From assembly GCF_964275005.1 (NCBI RefSeq), contig NC_092696.1:30837006-30901005 (forward strand): a DNA stretch of 64,000 nucleotides, read 5' to 3'. Of the stretch, positions 54,780 to 64,000 are shown one piece after another. The notes beneath the pieces were generated by a model, which did not search any database, was not told the origin of the DNA, and saw only the letters and a list, made by a program, of their open reading frames with translations. Origin of the DNA: Diadema setosum (Eukaryota; Echinodermata; Echinoidea; Diadematoida; Diadematidae). The position numbers were made by a program, and so were the translations under genes. How positions within the stretch are numbered: position 1 is the first letter of the stretch; each line of letters starts with the position of its first letter.

Positions 54780-56057
54780 ATGATGGAGTCCCGTAATGTC
54801 ACTTGCAATTTGCATTTGGTCATTTGTCTACTTGTATTTTCGTTGGTGTTCTCTGAGTTCTGCATGATTTGCAAAGGAGAGGACGTTGTTAATTTATCTG
54901 TCAACGCAGGCGACAACTTGACGCTGGAGTGCAATGGCTATGAAGAAACAGACAAGTTTGGTTTTCCTCCAAGAATGGAGACCAAACTAGGTATTCAAAG
55001 AACAACAACAACTTCAACTTCTTCGCATTTTACTCAACATTACGGAAAAATGTTCCAAAACGTGAAATCATAAATGACCACACCATCAGCGCATATGTAG
55101 AAGATGTGAACGGAACTGGTTCCCTGCACCTGTCTTTCACTAAAATCTCCTATGGTGACTCCAGTAACTACACGTGTTTAATAGCAGCGAATAGCAAGGG
55201 ATATGTACAGACGAAAACGTTTTATGTTCGGGTGTTTGGGTGCAGTTGTTCGGATTCACGCCCATCAGGCCACCAACACCCGAAAGTCAACACCGTAAAT
55301 TGTAACATTACTGGGCTACGAAGTGAAGAATATGACTGGACAGGTAGACTGCATCAGGAAGTAAACATGAATTTATCTGCTGGGTCATTTATGGTTTCAA
55401 TGAAACAAGAGTTCTTGATATATCGTTCATTAGAAATTACACTTGAACCCTTTTCGAACGTCACTCCAATCTCGTGTGATATACTTTCATTACCATCACC
55501 ACCATCGCCATTTCCATCTACTACCCGAAATCCGGGTACTTCGTCATTTCCCGCTAATTCGAAATGTCTGGGTACTTCGCCTTTTTCCGGGTACTTCGCC
55601 ATTTCCCGCTACCTCAACAGGTTTCATCATTAGCAGCGTGATATTCCTCCTAGTGGTCCGTGTTTGCGTGATGATCAGACATGAGAACATGAAATACGCG
55701 TGCCCAGTCAAAGGTGGTAGGAATCAGCGGGATCAAGAGGGCGATGGAGGCGCGGCGAGTGGATCACTTCAGCAAAGTGGCGTCTACGAAACGATCCCTG
55801 AGTATTTGCCGCGAGCAGCACTCTGGGATGACGCAGGAAAGGGTTCATCTCTTCAGTATCCCCACGACGTCTACGAAACAATTCCAGATCGATCAACTGG
55901 AACGACAGTTTTGGATGAGGCCAGAAAACCAGATGACGTCGATCTTCACCTTTACGATCACGACTTTTTCGCCGAGGACGACAAAGTGGTCGTCAACGCC
56001 CTCTATGAATTCAGCGGTGTAACAAACCATAAATGTGATCCCAACAAGGAATATTAA
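54780..56057 (+). pseudogene. Ig receptor B1: two Ig domains, TM, Tyr-motif tail, two frame offsets
   Basis: Host cell-surface receptor, apparently in one exon. The start MMESRNVTCNLHLVICLLVF is a signal peptide. The first Ig domain has GDNLTLECNG and later SNYTCLIAANSKGY. A second Cys-bearing domain (GLRSEEYDW) and a Ser/Thr/Pro stalk follow, then a TM helix near 55620-55675 (GFIISSVIFLLVVRVCVMI) with one Arg. The tail has GVYETIPEYLP, DVYETIPDRS, HLYDHDFF and ALYEFSG. Compared with unit 3, there are two extra bases near 54955-54975 (TTTTCCTCCAAG against TTTTCCAAG plus nearby change) and one extra T near 55583. The signal peptide and tail are thus in one frame, and the middle (55106-55633) in another. 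The offsets sum to three, so the gene may be a pseudogene, an allele with an altered ectodomain, or carry assembly errors. The tail stays intact. Confidence 0.8.
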
Positions 56058-56270
56058 TCTATAGTGTAACATTGAAAGGAAGTATAACACAAAGTAAGCA
56101 ACCCGCGAGAATAGATATTGAGCGGAGGAATGATTTTCCGTAGTCTATAACATTGTTCGGTTGTAGCAAAGCATGGTTGTAGATTTTTCACGGAGAGCTT
56201 TCACCCTGACATCTTGCAAATTTAACTCTAAAAGTTAGAAACGAAGGAATATGACACTCTGCTGAAAGGG

Positions 56271-57420
56271 CATCTTATTACTCACTATAATGATGATAAT
56301 AATATTGATAATAATAACAATGATAATAATAATAATAATAATAATAACAATAATAGTAGTGTAGTAGCTGTAATAATGACAAGAATGATATGAATTGTTT
56401 TTTTTTTTCATTTAACACATTTCAGACTTGTTAAAGGGATAGATAGAGTTGGTTGAGCAGGAGATTCAGATTGTAACTTTTTGTGAGATGATTAGAAATT
56501 ACTTATGAAATGTTTAAAAGCATGCGATTCTATGATTAATTCAAAGTTCGGTTTCGGCTGTGAAATGATTTACCTTTCTATAATTTGTCATCTTTGTGGT
56601 CGAGATTGAAAGCCACGTACGAGTTATTAATGAACAATTATTGCTGCTAAAACTTCGCTGTCTTGATGTAAAAATAGTTTTCTTCGAATCGAAGAACAAA
56701 CTTCTTAATGCACTCCTCTCCCGTCGCTAAGGTGATTACATTGGAATTAGCGATGCTAATATTGATTCATAATGATATCTCAAAAGATACGTTCATGATA
56801 AGATTTCATCCAAGCAGCTAAATAGGCCACATCACATCAGAAAGACGTGTTGATCTTTTTCTGCGAAACTATCTGATTGTTAATAATTTTATGTATTATT
56901 ATTTTTAGTTCCTTGTCTCCTTGAATTACATCAAAGTGTATATAACCAACTAATTAATTGTATAGTTACACGTTGCAGAATAATTATGTATGTACGTGCA
57001 TGTGTGTATGTGAATCTATTATGATCCACGTTGTCCACGTCTCCCTCTCTCTCTCTCTCTCTCCCTCTCTCTCTCCCTCTCTCATGTATTCATATCTTAA
57101 GGAACTTTCCAATCACCATCCAACACGTTGTAAATGATATCAAATTTCATGTCTGTATTTTCTTAACTGATCCTGTTTGCAACATATCGCATTTACAATC
57201 CGTAACCTGTTATGTATGAAACTCGCGCGTGCTCATTTTCCATCACGTGATATATTTGACAAGAGGGATTGTTTGAAAAAAAAAATCCAAGGGCATTTTT
57301 TTTTTCATTTGACATCGCTGTACCACATTAGTAGATATTTGATGTCATGATCATATTAACTCATGCGGAACTAATAATAGTCATTTATTACCTCTTGACA
57401 TGAAGGTGAAAGATATTTGG
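56271..57420. other. Spacer between units 1 and 2, no gene
   Basis: AT-rich, with an AAT repeat at 56290-56365, a T-run at 56400 and a CT array at 57044-57083. No supported frame. Confidence 0.6.
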
Positions 57421-58104
57421 CTGTAATAGAGGAGAAGAGTGAAGGAAAATGATCCGTTGTATGATTGCCATGATGTCAATTAGTACACAACCTGTTTGGT
57501 TTCACGGGAATTTTTGAATGAAAAAAAAAAAAAATGTACGCCTTAGGATTCAGCTTACACAATGTTGATTTGACAGTGACGGGTCCTGCGACTTTCATCC
57601 ATAGAAGATTATTTAGATAATTTTGAAACCACTGATATGTTAAGCTCGGGTCGAAGTAAGAACAGCTGTCTCACTACTTTATTTTAAAAATGTTAAATTT
57701 CGGTGTCCTTCGACTTTCTCCCGAAGCAATCAAGGAGTTGCATAGACATGAATGTAACATTAGTTAATAGCATTTGATAGAAGTCATTCGTATTATTCCA
57801 CTGTTGAAAAATATTTAAAAGAATGAGCCTCACTACCGATATGCTACACCTGAAACTTTTAAAGAATAACATGACAGATTTTTCCCACTGGAATGTGTTC
57901 TGTTTAACTGACGATAAGTACACTGATTACAGCAAAAAACGCTGGGAAGTCACTTTAACACTCTTTAGTGGGAAATGCCTTTTGTGTGTTTTAATCTTTA
58001 GATGAAATTGTATATCAAATACTTATATTCCATTCAAAGAGCTTATGAAATGATTATGTTCTGAAAGGAATACAAAATGCAGTGACTAGTAATGAAGGGC
58101 CATT

Positions 58105-58160
<56 letters not shown>

Positions 58161-58215
58161 CAAAGAAGCGTAAACTGACCAGAAACAAATGAAAAATAGT
58201 GACAATTTTGAGCAA

Positions 58216-58290
58216 AGAAACGGGATTCGAACCCGAGACCTCCAGATTGCTAGATCGGTGCTCTACCGACTGAGCTACAGAAAGCCCTAG
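58216..58290 (-). repeat. tRNA-derived sequence (SINE head-like)
   Basis: On the minus strand it has a pol III A box (TAGCTCAGTCGG) and B box (GGTTCGAATCC) at tRNA spacing, with an anticodon loop CTAGCAA that would read Ala (AGC). The acceptor stem does not pair and the anticodon stem has mismatches, so I do not call a functional tRNA. It resembles the head of a tRNA-derived SINE. A TA array lies 60 bp away. Confidence 0.6.
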
Positions 58291-58884
58291 TTCGGTGGTC
58301 GTCCAATAACCCTTGATTCTCTTATGTTGCTATGTTGTCATTTGTTTGTCACTATACTTGTTAATGAATTATGATATCTTTAACATTTTTTAAATCACTT
58401 TTCTCCAAAGGTAAGGACCTTTAATGTTCGATTTAAAGAGGCTACTCTCTGAAAGGAATACTGAGTACAATCACCGGGAATGACGGAGCATCGATACCAA
58501 AACCAGCTGTTGTCTCCGCAAATGCTTATAAGTAAGCACTCATGTTCATAAATACTCGACCTGGCAAATATTTTATGCGTTTCTTTTCGGTCACTTCTTT
58601 ATCCTAGGAGTATAACCTAGTTCGCTGCCATGGCAATGGGGCATTAATCCAGGGGAAGGACATCATTTCATAATGTGCAAATTGATTGACAGAACATATA
58701 CGATGAAGACAATAGATTAAAAAAAGTACATTGCTCTTTTTTTTTCGCACAAGAGTAACGTGGTATGCTGCTTCCTCTCTCCCTGTCTGCAAACAAGTTA
58801 TTTACAAGTTACATCAGGGAGCGAAGAAGTTCTGACTTGAAGCGCAATTAAGACTGGCTGCGGTATCCTGTGACTTCCTTTCAG

Positions 58885-59288
58885 TGGGCGGTGGAGCGAC
58901 GGGTGGATCTCTTCAGCAAGGTCACCTCTACGAAACGGTCGCCGGTCATTCCGTGGAAGCAGCACTCCGGGATGACGAAGGGAAGGGGACATCTCTTCAA
59001 TATGCTCACGACGTCTACCAAACGATCCCTGCTCATTCACCTGGAGCAGCTGCACTCCCAGATGTTGCAGTAAATGGTACATCTCAGCAGCACCCTCAGG
59101 TCTACGAAACAATCCCAGATCGATCAAAGCAAACATCATTCGGTGATAAGGATAAAAAGCTGGATGACATCAATCTTCACCTTTACGATGACGACTTCTT
59201 TGCCGAAGACGACAAAGTGGTGGTCAACGCACTCTACGAATTCAGCGATATAATAAACACACAACGTGATTCGAACAAGGAATATTAA
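58885..59288 (+). CDS. Ig receptor B2: cytoplasmic tail exon only
   Basis: An open frame that starts exactly where homology with the B1 tail starts, directly after a good acceptor (TGTGACTTCCTTTCAG, ending at 58884). It encodes GGGATGGSLQQGHLYETV, DVYQTIPAH, QVYETIPDRS, LHLYDDDFFAEDDK and NALYEFSD, ending DSNKEY like B1. It has three Y-x-T-[I/V] modules where B1 has two. No signal peptide, Ig or TM part lies in the preceding 450 bp, although the upstream DNA still matches the other units' 5' region. It could be a truncated copy or a 3' exon spliced to an ectodomain elsewhere. In the last 26 codons compared with B1 I count six synonymous and three amino-acid changes, which suggests past selection on the tail. 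Confidence 0.7.
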
Positions 59289-59601
59289 TCGAATAAGAAG
59301 CACCGGTCATTCGTAGTTTAGCACAAACTAATGTAATCCGCTAGAATAGATATTGAAATGGATATATTTTCACTGTAAATAATGCCTTGTTGTAGCTAAA
59401 CACGACTGTCTGCTTCTCATGAAAACCTTTACCTCAAAACTCTCAAATTTCTGTTTCACAGATGACAACGATGGAATGACGACACACTGCTGAAATTAAA
59501 TCATATTACTGATTTCCTTTTATTCATTACTGATTAAACAAACTGAATATGAAGCCTTTTAATACAAAATGCACCTTTTATTGAAATAAAGTAGTCAAAA
59601 T

Positions 59602-59854
59602 ATGAAGGGTTTGTTTGCAAAAACCGATAAGTCCATTTTTGAAGATTTTGAAGTACGATCTCTGTCATAAAGTACAAAATAATACCTTTTAAATGATATA
59701 TTGGTCACTACATATAAAGGCATATTTTTGAAGTTATGGTCAAAAGAAGCAAAATTTTTCTTATTATTCTCTTTATTTTTCTTGACCTTTAATCGCAAAT
59801 ATCTCCATTTGGCAAATATGGACTTATCGGTTTTTTGCAAACAAACTCTTCATA
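59602..59854 (-). mobile_element. Roughly 250-bp MITE, copy 5
   Basis: Starts ATGAAGGGTTTGTTTGC and ends AACAAACTCTTCATATA. Same orientation as copies 2 and 4. It follows unit 2 directly and is absent from the 3' flank of unit 1. Confidence 0.9.
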
Positions 59855-61145
59855 TATTATGGAACTTGGCAATATCATCTTCCTTCTAAGCCAACACACG
59901 CATCAAAACTATCCATGCATGGACTATGAAGCCTTTCTATCGATCAGGAGGTCGTGGGTTAGAGCTCCATCCGGGTATATGTGCAGATGAAAGCAGACAT
60001 ATTCATTGCCTTAAAAATGTGTAGTGTTTTTGCCGATAAGTAAATGATGTAATGTTAACACTATGGTATAACTTGTCAAAGTACCAGTTGCATTTAATAG
60101 TTATCTTCAACCAATTAAAGTAAATTTCTCTATAACTCATTTGCATAACGATACAATGTAGAAAACGGGGAGATATCCCTTGTTCTGGCTATTCTTAATC
60201 ATTTGATTTGTATAATTTTCACTATTTTTATGAAAAAATCTCTCTGGGAACATTTTGATATGTTGTGCATTGAATGTTGTTTTATTAAAGCAAATAATGT
60301 CTGTTAGCCTTGGAAGGACATTTGGCTTATATCCTCACATTTATTTTGTTATGGTGATGAGATGAAACCAGAGACAATGATTTTTTTTAGTATGACAATG
60401 TAAGATATCAAACCGATGCCTTTATAGTGCCATCCCACATCTGTCATTTTACTAGCATTGGCATGAAAATGAAAACAAAAAAGGGGTAGGCTTACTCATA
60501 ATATTGCAGACATTTGTATGCCACATGATTATAGCGTCCCTGTTACTATAAACTGATAAACACGGAATAATCGGTGTTCACTTACGTCGATAAAGAGAAA
60601 GGTATCAATCAATTGCAATAAAAACAAATCAACGCAAGATTTATTACTCTGAAAATTTGTGAACTGTTTGAACGCATGCTGGATGTGTCGTCCTCCATAA
60701 TGTTACGAAACAATTATTGTTTTATGGAAATGAAAAGATATCAGATGATTATGCGAAATGTTACTTAGTAGTACGACACAATCTTCTCCATTTTTACGCT
60801 ATACATTAATATGTATGGTTTTGATTGTCTGATTTTGCAGGGTCTAGCTTTTCAATGATCTAAAACATGTCCTATACTTTAGGTGGAAGACTTACTTTTA
60901 AAAGTGACGGTCAGATCCAAGACGACCAATAGAGGGCAAAGAAGTTGGAGGCATATCAACATAAAATGGCCCCGTGAGCATTTAAAGTAGCAACAGTATT
61001 TCGTGAATTAAAGCACGCCTATGAAAGTGTCATAAACATGAATTAAGCGCACCTTTTCTCTAATCCTGTGCTTTCGAATATCATTAAAAGATTGCGGTGA
61101 ATATGCTCAATTTATACTATAGTGATTAAATAAAAGGAATCAGAT
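59855..61145. other. Spacer between units 2 and 3, no gene
   Basis: AT-rich DNA. A fragment near 59940-59990 (GGAGGTCGTGGGTTAGAGCT) resembles a tRNA T-arm, perhaps another SINE remnant. No frame of note. Confidence 0.5.
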
Positions 61146-61960
61146 TGCAAAGGTGTATAAACGATTTGCACAATAAGGTAAACCGTCATGAAGCATACAC
61201 AAATGCAAACAATACTATTGCAATCGTACACACCTACACAATGCTACAAGCACATACTCACAGATACACGTAATGTACATAATTTAATCATCATGCATTC
61301 ACTATGAGTTGATATCGCCCTCTGCGTCCTATTAAGAAATATGGGGGAATGTGGGGGGAACTTGCAAAAGGAGAGGAGAGGAAAATGATAGGTGATGAGT
61401 GCCACGGAGTTGATTAGTACACTACCTCTATTTAGTTTGGTGTTGTGAGTAATAAATAATCAATAGTGTAAACTTTCGGGCCAAGTTTATACAATGATTT
61501 AAAGTTCCTGTTTGCCTTTGGGAATAGTAATTTTAAAAATGTCAAGATATGACATTTAATGCATGTGTGTAGGTCTGTTTTATCACAAAACATCGTACTG
61601 TATAAAATTTTCGCAACAAAGCCTAAAATATGAGGAGATATCAGTGTTTTTCTCAATAAACCATAACTGTAGACGGTTTAGTCTGGAAACATTTTCATTA
61701 TAAATATTATTCACATTTTGTGCATTTAACAACACCTAACATTGATTATAGGGATTAAAATTTTTACAGTGGTTGTTTCTATCCCTCACTCACATTTTAA
61801 AACTAGGTTCAAGCACGACTGCTGGGTTTTTGTTTCATCTGCAAATGGTAAATAAGACTTTAATTTGATATTGAAAGTAGGCCTACTTGAGGCTGGCATC
61901 CAGGGCAAATTATCCTTTTTGAAACCGTCGTCATCTCGGATGGAAAGTAGAAGAGGTGTC

Positions 61961-62094
61961 CAGGGGCGGATCCAGGATTGTGTAAATGCAGGGGCGCATG
62001 CTCTCCGATCCCTCTTTTTTTAATTTTTATTCTTTTGTTTTAACAAAAAATAAAGGGGCGCGCACCCGGTGCTTCCCCTCTGGATCCGCCACTG
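61961..62094. mobile_element. GGCGGATCC foldback element, copy 4
   Basis: CAGGGGCGGATCCAGG at the left, TGGATCCGCCACTG at the right. Same site in unit 3 as copy 3 in unit 1. Confidence 0.85.
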
Positions 62095-63182
62095 GTGTCT
62101 CACTTCTTTGTGGTAAAAATTGTTTAATTTTGGCATCCTTCCAACATCATAAGTGGAGCAATCTGAATGGTCAAGAAGAGTTGTTTAGAAATAAAAGTGA
62201 CATGTAGAATTAGACTGGATTGACACTATGTTATCATTAGCGTTTTTCCTTATTGAAACATGGATATGACAATTTGTCCACACTACTAACGTGCTACATC
62301 ATCTGGTACTATTTTTGAAGAATCATAATTCATATGACTTTTTTTTTTTCTGTGGAATTTATTCTATTTAATTGACAACAAAATATACTTATTAATGCAA
62401 TAACCCCGGAAACGAATTAGTGAAACAAACTCTGATGGGGAAAACCTTGCTGCGTATTGTATCTCTATCTAATAGTAATAATTATCTTGTATTTCATTTT
62501 CACGTTCGAGTGAAGAGGTTAAATTCTGAAAAGAATGCATAGTACGAACAGTGACCAGTACGGAAGGAGCATAATAATCAAAACCAACTATCATCTCCGC
62601 TAAAGTTAACTCTGGTAAGGACTCATGTTTATGAATGCTCCACATGGGGAAGTTTTTCTTTTCCTTTCCTTTTCAGCCTCCTGTCGACCAATGACATATA
62701 CAACTGATATTTCTATTGGACATGAAACTAGGGCTTTGCTTGACATCTGCAATAACTTTTTTGTTTCGAGCATGCTGAAAGTGACCGATAGTCGCATAGA
62801 ATGGAGATTTAAAACATGCAATACTTGCAGCCTTCGTCGCACAACAGAAGCGTGGAATGCCGCTTCCCTTTCCTTCTCTGGAGACAAATATTTCACAAGT
62901 TGCAGCAGTGCGCAAAGAACATGCCAGGTGATTTTTTTAATACGTTTCTTCGAACCTGTGCTTACATTGGAACGGAGAGAAAATGATTTGAATTGCTTTT
63001 TCGTATACTCGGAATAGTGACATTGTGATGAATATTGTTCATCCTACAGCTCTCTTCATTCATTTGACGAGGCTGATATAGAGTGAGCTAACGTCTCCTA
63101 AATATACGTCAGAAACATCGCGACCTGACTGAACACTGTTGATCCGGACTGGATCCGGTTTAATTGAAATGAGCAGAACGTC

Positions 63183-64000
63183 ATGATGCAGTCCCGTAAT
63201 GTCATTTGCAGTTTGCATTTGATCATTTGTCTACTTGTATTTTCGCTAGTGTTCTCTAAATTCTGCATGATTTGCAAAGGAGAGGACTTTGTCAATTTAT
63301 CTGTCAACGCAGGCGACAACTTGACGCTGGAGTGCAATGGCAATGAAGAAACAGACAACCTTCGGTTTTCCAAGAATGGAGACCAAACTAGAGATTCAAA
63401 GAACAACAACAACAACTACAACCTCTTCGCATTTTACTCCAAATTACAGAAAAACGTTTCAAAACGTGAAATCATAAATGACCATACCATCAGCACATAT
63501 GTAGAAGATGTGAACGGAACTGGTTCCCTGCACCTGTCTTTCACTAATATCTCCTACAGTGACTCCAGCAACTACACTTGTTTAATAGCAGCGAATAGCA
63601 AGGGATATGCAAAGACGAAAACGTTTCATGTTCGGGTGTTTGGATGCAGTTGTGTATGTGATTCACGCCCATCAGGCCACCAACACCTGAAAGTCAACAC
63701 CGTTAATTGTTACATTACTGGACTACGAAGTGAAGAATATGACTGGACAGTTAGACTGCATCAGGAGGTTAACATGAATTTGTCTGGTGGATCATTCACG
63801 GTTTCAATGAAACATGAGTTTTCGACATATCATTCATTAGAAATTACACTTGAACAATTCTCGAACGTCACTTCAATCTGGTGTGATTTACTTCCATTAC
63901 CATCACCACTATCGCCATTTATATCTACTTTTCCAAATCCGGGTACTTCGTCATTTCCCGCTAATTCGCAATTTCTGGGTACTTCGCCATTTCCGGGTAC
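63183..64000 (+). CDS. Ig receptor B3, intact ectodomain, 3' end outside window
   Basis: The ATG at 63183 opens MMQSRNVICSLHLIICLLVF, a signal peptide, and the frame is open for all 272 codons to the window end. Domain 1: GDNLTLEC (Cys51) and SDSSNYTCLIAANSKG (Cys133), with no Trp at the usual core position (LRFSK instead) and an Asn run at 74-78. Domain 2: VNCYITGLRSEEYDW to SIWCDLL, a second Ig-like unit. Then a stalk with short repeats of GTS-PFP type (NPGTSSFPANS, LGTSPFPGT). By analogy with B1, a TM helix and Tyr-motif tail should follow within about 450 bases. Several N-x-S/T sites suggest heavy glycosylation. The whole ectodomain lies in one exon, unlike the NLR receptor, where each domain has its own exon. 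A ligand cannot be inferred. Confidence 0.85.
   Translation, partial: MMQSRNVICSLHLIICLLVFSLVFSKFCMICKGEDFVNLSVNAGDNLTLECNGNEETDNLRFSKNGDQTRDSKNNNNNYNLFAFYSKLQKNVSKREIINDHTISTYVEDVNGTGSLHLSFTNISYSDSSNYTCLIAANSKGYAKTKTFHVRVFGCSCVCDSRPSGHQHLKVNTVNCYITGLRSEEYDWTVRLHQEVNMNLSGGSFTVSMKHEFSTYHSLEITLEQFSNVTSIWCDLLPLPSPLSPFISTFPNPGTSSFPANSQFLGTSPFPG

Larger units (their letters stand above)
53474..56270 (+). repeat. Tandem duplication unit 1 (Ig receptor B1)
   Basis: The sequence from ATAAACGATTTGTACAATAA (53478) onward is matched block by block from 61155 (unit 3). Parts, including ATAATACGTGATAAGTGCCA-like DNA, match unit 2 near 57450. Its 3' flank (AGAATAGATATTGA, 56108) matches unit 2 at 59343. 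Units 1 and 3 share a foldback element at the same relative site, so it inserted before duplication. Confidence 0.85.
57430..59540 (+). repeat. Tandem duplication unit 2, most diverged
   Basis: Matches units 1 and 3 in its upstream part (GGAAAATGATCC...GCCATGATGTCAATTAGTAC), in the region before the gene (58440-58560, 58770-58810) and across the tail exon and 3' flank. The ectodomain part of the gene is absent. A TA array (58102-58158) and a tRNA-like sequence interrupt it. Confidence 0.7.
61150..64000 (+). repeat. Tandem duplication unit 3 (continues past window)
   Basis: Matches unit 1 from 61155 (ATAAACGATTTGCACAATAA) to the window end, with insertions of unshared DNA at about 61520-61860 and 62205-62545. 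The gene and the 600 bp before it are highly similar to unit 1. Confidence 0.88.

Noticed and set aside
58216-58290. Functional tRNA-Ala gene
   Set aside because: A and B boxes are good, but the acceptor stem does not pair and the anticodon stem has mismatches.
1-64000. CRISPR arrays, bacterial operons, origins or prophage
   Set aside because: Intron-split genes, LINEs and microsatellites show this is animal nuclear DNA. The only regular array is the satellite, which has no spacers.

Overview
The window is eukaryotic nuclear DNA from a marine invertebrate, most likely a deuterostome and probably an echinoderm. The reasons are an AT-rich base composition, split genes with canonical GT-AG introns, many TA/GT/CT microsatellites, abundant short inverted-repeat transposons and LINEs, and an NLR (NACHT-LRR) gene of the kind greatly expanded in echinoderms and amphioxus. 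The species is an inference, not something I can read directly.

The main find is a split gene on the minus strand covering about 35 kb (51229 down to about 16016). I assembled it by hand from splice signals and reading phase. Its exons encode, in order: a signal peptide (51157-51229), an Ig V-like domain (46928-47239), a second Ig domain with a C1-like core (45202-45543), a transmembrane helix (44596-44712), a 28-codon juxtamembrane exon (37635-37718), a large NACHT exon (34705-36281), and leucine-rich-repeat exons (30349-30510, 24101-24280, 19804-19989 and a short 16055-16123 exon). All five junctions from the signal peptide to the NACHT exon are phase 1; all NACHT-LRR and LRR-LRR junctions are phase 0. 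The predicted product, about 1046 residues, is a single-pass membrane receptor with an Ig ectodomain and an NLR machine as its cytoplasmic part. I know of no named family with this layout.

Head-to-head with it, starting about 3.5 kb away on the plus strand, are three tandemly duplicated units (about 53.5-56.3, 57.4-59.5 and 61.15-64.0 kb). Each derives from a second type of Ig receptor: signal peptide, two Ig-like domains, Ser/Thr/Pro stalk, transmembrane helix, and a cytoplasmic tail with repeated Tyr motifs (YETI, YQTI, YEFS). Unit 1 carries two indels in its ectodomain, unit 2 keeps only the tail (behind a good splice acceptor), and unit 3 has an intact ectodomain and runs off the window end. 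The locus therefore looks like a cluster of Ig cell-surface receptors using two signalling routes: an NLR module on one side and phosphotyrosine docking on the other. That functional reading is inference.

The rest is repeat-rich. Between 1 and 3.5 kb lies a satellite of about 163-bp units. A CR1/L2-like LINE fragment lies at 6.6-8.9 kb. The stretch from 9 to 16 kb holds no gene I can recognise. The introns of the NLR gene are filled with inverted-repeat DNA transposons (0.25-3.3 kb), a LINE with endonuclease and reverse transcriptase at 39-42.9 kb, a probable solo LTR at 16.3-17.2 kb, and five copies of a roughly 250-bp MITE, most of them sitting in TA-rich or TA-repeat DNA.
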